From: Desarmillaria ectypa
Lineage: Eukaryota; Basidiomycota; Agaricomycetes; Agaricales; Physalacriaceae
Direction: 5' to 3'
Assembly (NCBI GenBank): GCA_030407005.1
Contig: JAUDYN010000003.1
Location: 496,001 to 560,000, forward strand
DNA: 64,000 nt
Position 1 is the stretch's first letter. Every line of letters begins with the position of its first letter. The position numbers and the translations under genes were made by a program. This document shows, one piece after another, positions 1 to 12,419 of the stretch. The notes under the pieces are model-generated. The model ran no database searches and was not told where the DNA came from. It saw only the letters and a list, made by a program, of their open reading frames with translations.

Positions 1-51
1 TCGGAATGGCACGTATGGCATGGGCCCGTGCGCTCAAAAAAACCTGTCTAT

Positions 52-1368
52 ATGCGACCATTTTTCACAGCGTTGACATTGAGGCGATCTAGGTCGTCTG
101 ACCTTCAACTCAAGCAGAAGCCGTGGAACAGGCTGGGCCACTTTTTATCGGAAAGCAAGCAATCCTTTCTCGCCCATGTGCACTCAGAAACGCCGGTACT
201 AGCCAGAGATTGGCGATTCGTGATTGGCAATGGAATTCCAGGTACAGTGTGTCCTTGGGACTGTGTTAACAACGTCTGACTGGTTGTAGACCTTGATAGC
301 ATTGCCTGCTCTATCGTGTATTCATGGGTATACGCGTGGGACAATGGTATTCCATCGGTTCCGTTGATACGGTCGACAAAGGCAGAACTATCTTTGCGGC
401 CAGAAAATCTCTACGCTCTGCAACTTGCGGGCGTGTATTCGCCAGAGGATCAGCTGTTATTTCTGGACGACCTCGAGCGTGAGATATCCACGCCTGACTC
501 TTTTCCGGTCGACAGGCTCATTCTCGTCGATCACAATCGCGTCGATCCCGTGTTTGTTTCCGGAGAAATTGTCACGGAGCCAGTTTGGGACGGCGAGCAC
601 CCGTATGGAAACACTGTTGTCGAGAGAGTCATCGATCACCATTCTGACGAGGGCCTGTATGCTCGGACTGCTGAACGCACCATTGCTACAGCGGGAAGCT
701 GTGCCTCTCTCGTCACTTCTCAATGTCCGGAATGGATGCCTCCCGAGCCTGCCACCCTTCTACTATGCGCCATCCTTTTAGATACCAACGGTCTAAAGGA
801 TAATGTCGAGCAAGTTGACATCGACGCAGTGGCTTTTCTGCTTCCCCGCTCCATCTTGCAGACTACGTGTGAGCGACCCTCGCCCGATACTCTCCAAAGC
901 CTGCCTGAGATACAGACACTCACCGCTGAGCTGATGCGGAGGCGTCTTTCTTTATCCCATCTCACCCCCCTGGATCTTCTTCGGCGAGACTACCAGGAAT
1001 ACAGACTCAATGTCAGGTGGTACAATCCGCCCGTTATCCGCGTTGGCATTTCTTGCGTTCCGTTCCAAGCGAAGAAAAGCGGCCTCACAAGGGCCTGTCA
1101 ACATCATTCAGATGAACATGGACTCGCTGTTCTCGCCATTTTGGTCGACCAAAAGTTAACGGTGCTTACCTTTGATCAGGACGGGCATAGTTTGCGGGAT
1201 CGTGTATGGCAAGGATTGGAGACAAAGTTCCATTTCAGGCCACAGAGAAAGCTCAGAATCACAGCGCTACCCTTCGGGATGCAACGGAGGATATACACTC
1301 TACCTGCCGCCGAGGCGACGCGGGAATTCATAGAGGGGACGTTCAAGCATGTTTTAGAAGGCTGTTAG
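52..1368 (+). CDS. PPX1: DHH-family phosphoesterase, exopolyphosphatase type
   Basis: Exons 52..241 and 290..1368, split by a 48-base GT-AG intron, give 422 residues. Splicing restores the DHH-family motif I (DLDSIACS) that no single frame contains. Further on are a DHN metal motif (VDHNRVDP) and the family signature VIDHHSDEG, followed by a C-terminal DHHA2-like half, the order of PPX1/Prune enzymes. Such enzymes release phosphate from inorganic polyphosphate chains or short analogues, using a two-metal centre, in cytosol or mitochondria. The start is the first ATG; the basic N-terminus (MRPFFTALTLRRSR) could be a weak mitochondrial presequence, which is inference. The window edge is only 51 bases upstream, so an earlier start cannot be excluded. 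Length fits the family (yeast Ppx1 is about 400 residues). A Prune-type pyrophosphatase is the main alternative. Confidence 0.85.
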
Positions 1369-2611
1369 AATGTCAAACGGCAGCGCAAGGTTCTTTAGTT
1401 GGCGGAAAACGCATGGTACATTCTTAACTCCACATCAGTTTCTGGTTGTTGACTCTTTTGTCGGGATGACACAGGAACAAGTACCGACTAATATACTCAA
1501 ATATGAATCTTGGATTACTCCAATAGCTAACATTCCCCAACACATCAACAATTACTCCGAGATCTACAAGACTGTCAGCATTTGTTTCGCTCCCATATAT
1601 CTGGTTCGAATCTATGTAGACGTGCGCTTACCATCTTGATTAATCAAAAGATAACGGCCCTTGCCTTTCACCGTCTTCTGCTCCTCGCTGCAAGAATGAT
1701 CGGCCTCAGAGCAATGGTCTCTGTGCTAAGAAGTTCACTACTCGGAACGACCAGCGGAGCTAAAGACGAGTAGCGCGAGTCATCCAAATGTGCAGGCTCC
1801 CATCGGATTTGAAGCCTGGTTATCATAGCTCAGAGAAAATGATCCAATACATCCTCATGTCCAATACGGCTAGCACACCCCAATCGTCATTATGTTCGTA
1901 TCCCCTTGGGTCTTCGGGCCTTGGGAACGCGATCAATGAGAAAGACAGATACAGGATGTATAATTAAGCCTTACAAGTTTTAAGTCGAGACCATCTGCGA
2001 GCTGGCTGTTGTTGATGTGTTGATTGACCCGAAGATCACGTTTGAGCAGGTGCTGTATATGGGATTTTAATAGCTAGGGACTGGAACGCTGTCGAGGAAC
2101 TGCCTGCTATTTTGGGGCTACACGGAAGATCACTGACTAAACATCCAAACACGCGTGACTGAAGTGCAATGATGCACTGGCGCCTTTTTTTGAGTACGTC
2201 CTCTGCACTTGACATCAGACTAGGCTTCTGGATGAGGTCTTTCAGGGTCATGGTCGGTCCCAGAGCCGAGTAAATTGAGGATAAATCGGTAAGACGATGG
2301 AGCATCGGAATACATTCTTCATGTGGCGTATCGAATTACATTCAGTAAAAGAATGACACGACAGCATGTTCTGGAATGCGTATTCAATGTGTTTGTCTTT
2401 GCGCAGCTCGGCGCATGATCTGAAAGCATACGATGGAAGAATACATCCGAAATGACAACGGTGCAAAGAGGTGGGATTGTCAAAGTCATCTATGTGGAAT
2501 AAATGCACGTATAATGGATACACTGAATATGATAAGTAAGGTAGTCTGCGAGGGAAACAATACAATACTGGTAAATGCATCTTCAATCGAATCGTACAAC
2601 TTGGAGGCGTC
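1369..2611. other. Intergenic stretch with one doubtful small ORF
   Basis: No conserved gene seen. An ATG-initiated 89-codon ORF on the minus strand (2036..2305) is intact but matches nothing I recognise and has no splice partner that extends it, so I do not call it a gene. The left part should hold the 3' UTR of the phosphoesterase gene and the right part the 3' UTR of the Fe-S assembly gene. Confidence 0.5.
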
Positions 2612-3322
2612 TCATGGTTGTGCCGATGGTGCGACATTGAATGATTCGCCACATCCGCAAGCATCCTTGATGTTTGGATTCTTGAAGGCAAACTTTGAGC
2701 TGTGATACATTGACATTAATGAGTAAGGATTACGATAAAGAATGGGAGGGTAAGAGCGCACCTTAAAGCATCTTCCTTCCAGTCCATTTCGCTCCCTATG
2801 ATTGAGAAAAGCGCCTTGCTGTCTATGACTACCCGGACGCCATCCTGTTCTACAACCTCATCGAACTTGCCGGGCTTCTCCACGTATTCTAGATGGTATG
2901 ATAGTCCGGCACATCCTTTATTGCGAACACCGATTCTGATGAGCTGCGGCGTTGGACCACGTAGTAATGCTCTTAGGCGTTCTACCGCCTCTGGTGTCTG
3001 CAAGTATCGCCGTCAGCAATCGCCAAAAAAGGAGGGAAAGGTTACTTACTATGGTCAGCGCAGCTTTGGTCGCTCTAATTTTTGGTCTAAGTTTCTCCGC
3101 CTTGGGAACAGGGGGCGGCCGAGCAACAACCTGTGGCGCTGCTGCACTCGAGTCAAGCGTTGTCGATGACGACGACGACGACGGTACAGCAACAGGTGGG
3201 GAGTCCACTGGCGACAGACTCTGATTCGGGCGGTATGCTGACATCATCGCGCGACGAGCAAAGAGCAGAGAGGGACCGGATTGTCGTGAGGCATGGCGGA
3301 GAGAGTGCATTGAAGAAAGCAT
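2612..3322 (-). CDS. ISA1: Mitochondrial iron-sulfur cluster assembly protein, IscA/HesB family
   Basis: Three exons on the minus strand, 3050..3322, 2762..2997 and 2612..2699, with introns of 52 and 62 bases, give 198 residues. The core (TPEAVERLRALLRG, then NKGCAGLSYHLEY) is the A-type carrier fold, and the last exon supplies the second cysteine motif, CGCGESF, in the context KNPNIKDACGCGESF. The three cysteines (one after NKG, two in CGCG) bind iron or a cluster. ISA proteins work in the mitochondrial matrix late in the pathway, making 4Fe-4S clusters for aconitase-type enzymes and lipoyl and biotin synthases. An Arg/Ser-rich N-terminus followed by a Pro/Ser linker is a likely mitochondrial presequence; I start at the first ATG (3322). 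ISA1 rather than ISA2 is likely but not certain. Confidence 0.9.
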
Positions 3323-3620
3323 CGTGGCCTGAATGGCGGGAGTAACAGTGAAGTGCACACAGCTGGTACAGTGATGACGGTTTTATTCGACAAGTCGACA
3401 AAACCGGTCGAGGCTCCGCTCGATGACATGTGACTGATCTGGACCAATCAGAGCCCTCAGAGATGTAAACCGCCTTCCAGGCTTTCCAGGTGTTCGGGTC
3501 GATACGGGTTCCATTATTTGCCATCATCCCCGTATGCAAATAGTCTATATATGGCAACTCGGAGACAAAGGTGACCAAGCGCGGTAAGGTAAGTATTTTC
3601 CTCTCCTCCTTATATAAAGG

Positions 3621-5471
3621 ATGGTCAGTAAGAAGACAAAACAAGCCCGACGCGCTGCCAAGGAGGCTGGGAATGCAAAGTATGTCGTTAGACAGAACTT
3701 CCCTGTTTTTCTTTCAGACGCTGAATACAACTAGGAATGAGGACTCAGCAGCGACAGCCTCTGCGCCGACTACACCGAAATTACCTGAGGCCGAGGTCAT
3801 TGTCGAGGAAGAAGTAGATTCCAAGACGCGAGCAGAAAGAATCAAAGAAGAGGGCAATGCCGCTTTTCGCGCGAAGAATTACCGGGAAGCTACAGAGCTG
3901 TATACCCAGGCCATCAGTGAGCACCAGAGATTGGATTGCCACTGACCCTGAAATAATGTTTTTTAGATCTGAATCCCACTGAACCATCCTATTTAACGAA
4001 TCGTGCTGCCTCTAGCATGGCTTTGAAGCGATTTAAACCCGCGCTAGAAGATTGTCGACTGGCAGCAACTCTGCAAGCTTCCTCCCCCAACCCCAAAACG
4101 TTATTACGTCTTGCGCGGTGTCAATTCGCGCTTGGTTCTCCTACTCCCGCTCTCTCAACCTTGAATACCATTTTCTCTATCGACCCTAAAAATGACGCTG
4201 CGCTACAGCTCAAGAGCAAGATATCTGACCTTGAGGGTCACATGCAGCATTTCCACGCGGCACGGGGGAGGAAGGACTGGGGCTTGGCCCGGATCGCGTT
4301 GGATCATTGTTTTCATAACATAGAAAGTGAGGGAGACGAGATACCCACCGAGTGGAGAGTTTGGAGAGTGGAACTCGAGCTGGCTAAAGGAAATTGGGAT
4401 GCGGCGAACGCAGCGGCAAAGTACAAAACCTTTTAATTCTTCTCTTTTTCACGCATTCTTATATGGTCTCATTCAGCGACGCGCTCAGAATGAAGGGGAA
4501 CTCTCCTGAAGTGCTGTCATTGCGAGGACTAGTGCTATTCTTGAGCGGTAAACTTCCTTCAGCTATCACCCATGTCCAAGGTGCACTTCGACTCGACCCC
4601 TCATATGGACCTGCGCAACAACTACGAAAGCGTGTCAAGGACGTTGAACGTTTAAAGGAGGAAGGAAACGTCGCCTTTAAAGCTGGACGGCTAACAGAAG
4701 CTGTCGAAAAATATAGCGAGACTCTGGAACGGATCGGTGCGTCCGAAGAGGAGGGCAAAGGCGGCCAAATACGCGCAACGTTGCTATCAAATAGGGCAAC
4801 GACGCTGGTCAAAGTCAGTTGCACGTCTTTTGTTTCGTTCACTTGTTCATAATGGCTTGTAGCTGAAGCGGTACGACGAAGCACTGGTCGACATCGAGGA
4901 GTCCCTGGAACTGGTGTCCACGTCGTTCAAGGCATTCCGAACGCAGGCGCGAATCCATCTGCACCTTGAATCCTACGATAATGCCGTAGCCGATTTCAAG
5001 AGCGCCATCCAACAAGCACAGTCTGACGGAAACAGCACTGACGCTGACGTCCGCGCTCTCAAAGCAGAACTCAAGAAGGCAGAAGTTGCATTGAAGCGGA
5101 GCAAGACAAAGGACTACTACAAGATCCTTGGCGTCCCACGCGAATGTTCTTCAGCAGACATCAAAAAAGCTTACAGAAAAGAGAGTCTCAAGCACCATCC
5201 TGATAAAGGCGGTGACGAGGAGCAGTTCAAGCTTGTGGCGGAGGCGCATACTGTTCTTTCTGATCCTGAAAAGAGGAGCAAGTATGATAATGGTGATGAT
5301 GAGGATGGTATGGATGGCGGAGGGTTTGGAGGGATGGGTAATATGACAGAGGCAGATATTGCTAATCTGTTTGCTCAATTCGGTGGGGGCGGGTTCAGGA
5401 GTAGTGGTGGGTATGGAGGGAGCAGATACAGTGAGTCGAATGCATACTCGTCGCATGAGTTTCCCTTTTAG
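3621..5471 (+). CDS. TPR and J-domain co-chaperone (DNAJC7/TPR2 type)
   Basis: Exons 3621..3679, 3735..3916, 3967..4420, 4477..4813 and 4863..5471 give 546 residues. The N-terminus is Lys-rich with an acidic linker; then come at least two blocks of tetratricopeptide repeats (for example [20 protein letters not shown] and [20 protein letters not shown]); a J domain begins near residue 428 (DYYKILGV) with the HPD tripeptide in KHHPDKGG; the tail is Gly-rich (GGGFGGMG). This order is that of DNAJC7, which links Hsp70 and Hsp90 and stimulates Hsp70 ATPase through HPD. It probably acts in the cytosol. The second exon uses the acceptor at 3731..3734 because the nearer AG at 3719..3720 leads straight to a stop. 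A TATA-like string lies at 3611..3617, only a few bases before the ATG, so either the leader is very short or that string is not a TATA box. Confidence 0.9.
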
Positions 5472-6310
5472 ATTTGCTGTTCTGACGTCGCTGTGTATCA
5501 TTCTTGCGCTCATTACCATACATTCTTACCTATCTATTACGCTCTCATGCTGTATCTCTTTAGCGCCTTAGCTGATATCCATCTGGCCACATTGTAATGC
5601 TGTATGGTGAACGCATGTTGGAACGGGTCGACTTACGTGCTGTAAATGAAGAGTCGTATGCTAGTGGCATACTTCTTTCACAGCATAAGATCAAAGATGC
5701 TGTAATCTGCTTCTTCGCCGTCAACAGCACATAACCGCCGGAACTAACATTCCAAGGTTAAAATAGAGTGTAAGGGTAGTATAGGATCAGTAATTAAATT
5801 TAAACATTGAGGATTCCGAAAACTATGTCTGGAAAACATGAGGAATGCTAGGTTCACAATAACAGACAATGGCACAGATATCAGCATCTGACTTGCAGAA
5901 CGACAACCGCACAATATGTACGAGGAGTGGAGCCAATAATGCGTTGAAAGCGTGCGCTCCTCCGCATGTTGCGAGGAGATATTTCACGAGACACAGGGCC
6001 ACCCTATGACGCAAGAAGGAATACCTCGTGCTCTAACAGCTTGGTGGACCACTCTGTGGCGGTGTCTTCGACTGATCGGGTTCCTTGAATTAGATGACTT
6101 ATCCCCCAAGTCACATAATATGTGAGTGTGCAGTGGTTTCATTGTGTAGGTATATGTACTACACATCAAGGAGAGAGATGGTATAAAGTAAACGTAATGA
6201 TAAGTAAATACAATACATATGGCCTAGGAAATACAAGTTGTCGGGGTATAAGGGGCAGCAGGGGTATCATGGCGAGTACAGTCAGTGGACGAGGTGCTCA
6301 CTCGACTCTG
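5472..6310. other. Intergenic stretch between convergent genes
   Basis: Lies between the stop of the J-domain gene and the stop of the minus-strand DUF6699 gene. It should hold two facing 3' UTRs. I see no coding signal, repeat or RNA gene. Confidence 0.6.
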
Positions 6311-6967
6311 CTATGATACGAACAGCTGCCACACATCAGGCATACGATCACCACCCGTGGTTGCGAGACCCATAAAGGTATGATGTCCTTGCAAAAAGTC
6401 TACCCGCTTGAGACCCTTAGCTCTCTCCTCCTTGAGCCGGACGGGGTCTGGGATACGTTTGTATCGCTCGTGGAATTCTCTGTAAACATTCTTCAATGCT
6501 TGTGGAGGCAATTGGAGCTTGTTGCACTCCTTCTCCGAGACATTGGTACGCAAACAGGTGTATATCTGCTCGACGACGTCGGCAACTGTGACGAAAGGCA
6601 TGCCTGGCTTGGGCCGGACATCGATACGCCATGGAAAGGTTGTGGATGAGATGAGGAGGAGGGGGAGAGCAGGGTTGGTTGCTGCTTCAGAGAAGACATG
6701 GTGGGAGATGGCCCGATTATTGGGCGTGATATTGACGGGGGGAAGAGAGACGTCGAATCTGAGATGAGGAACCTGGGTGAAAGCAAGAACAGGGTGGAGG
6801 GTAGTCGTGCAACCAGGTAACGGTGCACAGATTGAGCCATACTGGCTGGGCGCTGACGAGGACGCGCCATAGTTAGTAGGCAATTGTATACAAGGCAGAT
6901 AAGGAGGAGTCCTTGGTGTCTGCTCGAAGACAGTGTCGGCAACGTCGCCAAAGTGTTTGCCAGGCAT
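6311..6967 (-). CDS. DUF6699 family protein
   Basis: A single uninterrupted exon of 218 codons starting at the ATG at 6967. After a disordered Pro/Thr-rich N-terminus comes the pattern typical of DUF6699 proteins: LRFDVSLPP, then TFPWRIDVRP, then VTVADVVEQIYTCLR, and at the end KRVDFLQGHHTFMGL. The family is common and often duplicated in mushroom-forming fungi; its function is unknown and no catalytic residues are evident. It is the only intron-free gene in the window, which is unusual for the locality but common in this family. No signal peptide or membrane segment. About 1.4 kb without genes lies upstream. Confidence 0.8.
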   Translation of the reverse strand: MPGKHFGDVADTVFEQTPRTPPYLPCIQLPTNYGASSSAPSQYGSICAPLPGCTTTLHPVLAFTQVPHLRFDVSLPPVNITPNNRAISHHVFSEAATNPALPLLLISSTTFPWRIDVRPKPGMPFVTVADVVEQIYTCLRTNVSEKECNKLQLPPQALKNVYREFHERYKRIPDPVRLKEERAKGLKRVDFLQGHHTFMGLATTGGDRMPDVWQLFVS

Positions 6968-8399
6968 TATGGGAGGTGAAGATGGAATAGTACATGGTAG
7001 CAACGGTAGTAATAGTTATATAGAAAATGCGAAAGGCAAAGGATCCAAGGCGATGAATCCGGAAGGCGCAGCCGCAAAATGCGTGAGTCACTGCCCCTCA
7101 TATCACGTCCATGGTAAATCACGTTCTGATTTGTCGATTTTCAGAAATTTCTATTTTGGGCTTGCCTCGCGACATCAAAACATACGCAATTTACTTGTTT
7201 TGGCCTTGGACTCCTTGGCTTGACTCCCATCTTGATATCTTGTATCGTCCTGGCACCATCTTGCCGTGCTTAATTCACAAGTAGCCAAGGTCCTTGGATG
7301 GTTCCCTCCTTCAAGTACGGCCTTGCTACACCGTCCCTGCATCACCAGATCCTTCTGGCGCTTAGAGTGACATTTGGCGCTTTCATTGATAGCATTTTTA
7401 ATCGGCAATGTCTCTGTCTGATGATCGCTACCTGCCCAGGTAGTAACCAGTTTCGGGTGACTTGGGGCTTCCGTGCATCTTGTTCTCAAACTCGCAGTCC
7501 GTTGTAGATCTGACAGACTTTGGTTCCCCCTTACCCGATTCGCAATGTACGGCATGGCGCTTATTTGCCGTAGACAGTCATCCCAGATTGCCACGCTGGA
7601 ATTCCATGGAAACATAGCCCCCGACCGACGTCCACCTCACTTCGTTGATGTAGGTATTAAAAAAATTGTCTTGCAGTGCAGGGTCTTGTGCGGTAGGTCC
7701 GATTCTAGTGCCTCATACGTCATGTATACACTGTGCAGTCCCCAATTCAGTTGTACGTGCCTGGGCAGCATTCCAGCACTGGCAGAACATTTTGACGCCA
7801 TGTTCTATTTCAAACATCCCGCCCAGGCAATGATTCATCCTGACCCAATTTTGACTTCGGGTTCAGAGTTATGTACACAGCAAATAATGCCGCCACAGAA
7901 CCTCAAGGCGCAGCGACGCGATTCGGAATTTCAGTCATTGACTCGACGCGACCTTATTTAATGAAGCGGTACCGCCCAATGCCACCTATGGACCGCTAAA
8001 TTGACGTGATCAATCTCGTGTTAGAGACCGGTAACAAATAATTATGGCACTTCCGAAGGGCGGAAATTCCTAACAGGAAGTGTTGACTCCAATTCACGGA
8101 AGCTCGACGTGAAATATCCCGATCCTTCCCTTGCCGCCCATGTCCTGTCACGACGGTCACTCACTCAAAATGGCACTATCAGATACTGGTGACGGCATTG
8201 CAACAAGACAACCGTTGCGCTATATGGTTCCATTGAATGACTTGAAACTTCGGTCTTGTTCGCAATAGCTAAACAGTAATAAACATGGCCTCTTAGTCTG
8301 TGCGCGCATACGTCTCAGTTTACCTACGTCTCTTGCACGTAGTTACCTATGCACAACAAAAAAAAATATCAGATTACACCTAAAAAACTATGTGGATTG
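6968..8399. other. Gene-free stretch upstream of the DUF6699 gene
   Basis: Contains the 5' flank of the DUF6699 gene and the 3' flank of the BAR-SH3 gene. The short open frames here have no conserved motif and no matching splice partners. No repeat or RNA gene recognised. Confidence 0.55.
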
Positions 8400-10034
8400 T
8401 TAGAAAAGAAACGCACCAGGAAACACCCCTTGTTGACCGTTCAACCTCCCCGTCCACCAATCTTCTGCACTTCCCGTCCGTTCTACAATTTCTATTCGAT
8501 CACCAACGTTGAATGAGAGGTCACCTTCAGCTTGAGCAGCGAAATCGTACAAGGCAACTACATATTGCACTGCCGGTTTCGCAGCTGGCTTAGGCTTCAA
8601 TGGGGGAGGGGGAGGAGGCGCACGCTTCGTGGCAGCTACAATGGAGGTGGAATAAGGTGGTGGGGGAGCAGTTATAGCGACGGCGGAAGGAGGGGGAGGA
8701 GGAGATTTCTTAAATGATGACGCGGGAGAGGCCGCGTATTGTGGGACTAGTGTCTTTAAGGAGCTACCATAAGATGAGGTTGTTGCACTTGACGAGGTAC
8801 GTGCCAGGGAGCTACCTCCTGCTGCGCGATTCTGTTGCACGAGTTTCGCTGCACGATATTAGTCCATCGGGAAGGGGAAGATCAAAAGATCTACTTACAA
8901 ACTGAGATGATCCTCTTCGTGATACCCATTTCTTCGATCTGGCTCCATGCATCCGTTCGGTTCTGCTCGTAGTCGTCACAAATTTGTTGACCAGGAACAT
9001 TGGAGATATCGTATTTAGCTGTCTCTGCAAAGGTATTCATCTTTTCGAGAATTAGGTAGAAGATATTAAGCCTAGACAGCATTAGTCTGACCCGTAACTA
9101 GCTTAATTTGGCACGTACTGCATATAGAAGAATGAATGGAAGAGAGGATCAATGAATTGGGTCGAGAGCGACATGAAACGCGGTAGATCAGTCTTCAACG
9201 CATTGTTGATGAAGTCATACTCATTTGTCGCCATCTCAAAGTCTTGTTCCAACTGTTTCCAATCAGCGGAGTGTTTCATGATGCACTTGAAGATACGATC
9301 TTGCCTTGAATAAATTCTTCTCGTCACTCAGGGATTTCTCTTTCTTGTCGCGTAATTTGGTCAAAGAATTGTTGAAGCGGTCGTAGTCCATCAGCTAAGG
9401 AATCATGAGGATTGCATCTCCAAGGACCCGAGAACACACACCTTATGCTCTCGTTTTGTGATGCTCTTCCTGATCAACTTCATTATCGACTGCAGTTCCT
9501 TCGCTGGACCCGTTATTCTGCTCTCGATAAGCTCAAGCTCAGGTCCAACACTCGCACGCAGCTCTTCCATCGCGGTCTCATACTTGTCGACATTACGAAT
9601 GGTGTGGCCAGCTTCAGGATGTTTGCCAATAAGATCGTATTCGCCCGCGATGGGGTGCATGAGGAGTGAGTAGTGTGTTGCATAGCCGGCCCCACAGGTA
9701 AAGAGGCCTATCCTTGCTCAATACTACATCGCCTGACGCAACGGGCAATGCTCACCATTGACAGCGTCGAGGAAAGACTTGACATCCTTTATGAGCTTCT
9801 CGCTGGCCTTTTCCATGTCCGTGAAATGGCGTTGATAGTCATCGAATTCAGGATCGTTGGACTCTGCATTGGCTTCGTCACAGCTTCGGGCGGCAGGCCT
9901 GTCGGAAACTCACTTTTGGACATGCCAACCTTGCTGGTCACCATGAACGGCGTCCTGCAAGACAATCTGAGCGCATTTCCCGGAAATATCTGGGTGTGTG
10001 CTCACCGCTTGACTGCCTTGGTGAAGCCCTTCAT
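8400..10034 (-). CDS. RVS167: BAR-SH3 amphiphysin, Rvs167/Hob1 type
   Basis: Eight exons on the minus strand: 10006..10034, 9914..9954, 9756..9863, 9442..9707, 9305..9394, 9119..9252, 8899..9071, 8400..8848; 429 residues. The N-terminus ([12 protein letters not shown]) and the following helices ([47 protein letters not shown]) form the N-BAR domain that senses and bends membranes. A Pro-rich linker with PPPPP runs leads to a C-terminal SH3 domain ([33 protein letters not shown]) that binds proline-rich actin regulators. The protein acts in vesicle scission at endocytic actin patches. The intron 9253..9304 has a GC donor (AAG/GCAAGA); only this choice joins NLFK to LEQDFE in frame. The first coding exon is just 29 bases. 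HUA1, another cortical-actin-linked gene, lies directly upstream on the same strand. Confidence 0.93.
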
Positions 10035-10779
10035 GCTGGGCAAGGGAGAGAGGTAGACGTTACTGCGAAATCGATTCCAATTACACACGGAAGCACAGCC
10101 GAGACCTGATCGTACCGATTTTTCCACGGGTTATTGTTTAGTCATGCCACATTAGTACGAAGGAGCGCTTGTAGGCGCTTAGTACGCTCGAGAACTTGAT
10201 GCAATGTTATATTGCTTTAATACAAAAAATAGTGCGGTGCATTCTCCCCATGCTAACACTGTTCATCTTACGTCGGAAAAGTAGGCGATGCTAGTTAGGG
10301 TACCTCCTTCAAGGAGGTGACTTTTGCCCGGCACCCTAGTTGCTGAAAAAAAAAACTGTTGACCAACGTACTAAAAGTTTACATTGATCAAAAAATTGGC
10401 GCTTGAATCTATTGGAATCGCTGCTATTAAAAGGCAAGGCCCCGGTCGTTCACCGTCGGTACTATAATTGCTGTGCTTCCACCTCACTTTCTCCAACCCG
10501 TAAGATCTTTCTGCAAAATTTTCACCCTGATGGATACCAGGTAACCTCTTGTGTTCAAATGGCATAGCCGTAAGCCACGGGCGCATTATTCCATTCTTAC
10601 TGCATGGTGACGCCCAAATATAAGTGAAAGGATACAAAGCTAATTTTATGTATTGTACAAGCTGCGATTGGCAAACCAATGCAACAAAAGTTAACAGTGC
10701 AGTAATTAATAGCATCGTGAATGACAAGACTGACTACAGTATCCAAGTAATGCTACAACGTTGATACTTCAAAACAGAC
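10035..10779. other. Intergenic stretch between RVS167 and HUA1
   Basis: Holds the promoter of RVS167 and the 3' UTR of HUA1. A short inverted repeat around 10299..10319 (CTCCTTC / GAAGGAG type) is visible and no coding potential stands out. Confidence 0.5.
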
Positions 10780-12136
10780 TTAATTGAATGTCCTTCCAAT
10801 CCCTCCGCAGACTGGACAATTATCTTCTAGAAACAGAAACGAAATCAGTCCAGTTCCTTCACATCGCCAACACAATCTCCCGCCTATTCGAGGGTCACCC
10901 GTAGGATATACGGCAGAGCCTGGAGGGGCCCGACTGAACCCATTCAACGGCGTAATCAGAGGTCTCGGTGGTGGAGGTCGAAAACCGTGGTGGGGCGTAA
11001 TATATGAGGGTTGGTATCCCAGGTTGGGAGGTGGAGGACGAAAGCTGGATGACAACTGAGGACTATGGAACGAAGGAAGCGGGCGCTGGAAATTTCCAGT
11101 CGTCCTAGATTCCGGTGAAAAATCTGTATACATGAGCGCCCCGGAGAAGGGCTTGGAATACCTAGTCCAGCATTTTCGGCATGTATGCGAGGGATCATTC
11201 TGCTTGTACCCTGTATTTCTACCTGAGAAAACCAATTAGGTAAATTCAGCATCCAGCGGAGCATTCCTTACATTTATTGCATTGAAATCCAGCTGGATAC
11301 ACGAGGAGACGGTTATTATTTAGAAGAGGATGGCCTGGAACCGGCGTGGTCGTTGGACGGCCGTCATTTCGGTTCTGCGGGGTGGCAGACGAAGGACCAG
11401 AGTGAGATGACGACGGACCCGAGCTAGATGGTGGACTTGGAGGAGGCTCATGGCCGCCTGCAGAAACAGGACCGCGTCGTGGAGGTAATGGTGGGGTATC
11501 ATTATTGGGTGGAGGACCGGGTGGAGGCGCGAATCTGCCACCAGCAGATGATGGTCGGGGCGGAAGTGACGGGACAGAGAGGCTACTATTGTGTGTTTGT
11601 TGTCCAGGATATCCCGACCAACTGGGGCGAGAATAACTACCGTTGTTGCTAGCGCCGGTCAGCTGGGACACTATCTGGCCAGTCAACTGTTGCAATAGCG
11701 AAGGTTGCCGGTTGGTATAACGATTCTGTGAGGTTGACCAGCCGGTTGAGGTTGGTTGCAAGAGCACAGGCTGAGGCTGCGGCTGCGGTGGTGGACGTGG
11801 ACGTGGTGCCTGCTGAAACGGTCTTGCTGGACCAATCTCCACCGTGCTTTCTCCCTGATAGACATTTGGTCCCGGTGTATACGCAGGTGGTAGCTCATCT
11901 GTAAGCCCTGTGGGATCTGGCCGCAGCTCTTCACTTGGCTGCGAAGGCAGACTGGCGCTCGAGTTATTCAGGTTTGCTGCGCCTGCACCAGGTGATGAAG
12001 TAGATGCAGCAGAAGGACTGGAAGGCTCAGGATGTGGATGGTTGGGCTGAGATTTTGGTGGTGGCGACGGAGGTAGCGACGATGACGACGACGGCTGCAA
12101 GCGCGCAGGATCTCTAAATGGATTGTGGGATGACAT
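10780..12136 (-). CDS. HUA1: HUA1-like proline-rich zinc-binding protein
   Basis: Exons 11272..12136 and 10780..11222 on the minus strand, joined by a 49-base intron, give 435 residues. The first 290 or so residues are Pro/Ser/Gln-rich and probably disordered, with PPPY-like and PPLPPR motifs that could bind WW or SH3 domains. The intron falls inside a cysteine cluster: FQCNKC is joined to RNTGYK and then CRKCW. The C-terminus has GDPRIGGRLCWRCEGTG and NCPVCGGIGRTFN, a DnaJ-like zinc ribbon typical of yeast Hua1. Hua1 is a cytoplasmic zinc protein linked to actin patches and to Rsp5 ubiquitin-ligase networks. The first upstream frame begins with a non-ATG codon, so I start at the ATG at 12136. 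The neighbour RVS167 belongs to the same cellular process. Confidence 0.8.
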
Positions 12137-12419
12137 GGCGGCGAAGGTAGAAGGCACTGGGCTGGATCATTATTAAAAGGGGCCATCACTCCATCGGCCC
12201 GACGGACCACGCCTCTCCCTTATCAATTCTGCTGAGCAACTACTGAGAAGGCAATGTCTAACGACGAATAACTCAGGCTGCATCATCGGAGCAACTTGAA
12301 ATATCGATAAGTACGTGTACAGGTTATTTGACGGCTAAGCAGTGTAGCAGCCCAATGAAGTTTCGATTTTTACTGTATTTGCTCTCGTTCTGTTTTCATC
12401 GGAACCACAATAGTCCTTC

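Noticed and set aside
1598..1625. GGTTCGAATC string resembling a tRNA T-loop
   Set aside because: The flanking bases do not form a T-stem and no matching D-arm, anticodon arm or acceptor stem lies upstream.
2036..2305. ATG-initiated 89-codon minus-strand ORF as a gene
   Set aside because: Intact but without recognisable motif, splice partner or conserved context; kept only as a note in the intergenic entry.
7473..7961. 162-codon plus-strand ORF as a gene
   Set aside because: No motif and amino-acid composition unlike the other genes; the region reads as promoter and UTR.
9253..9304. Alternative 34-base GT-AG intron in RVS167 instead of the GC-AG intron
   Set aside because: It keeps frame, but is shorter than any other intron here and would insert six residues into a conserved BAR helix.
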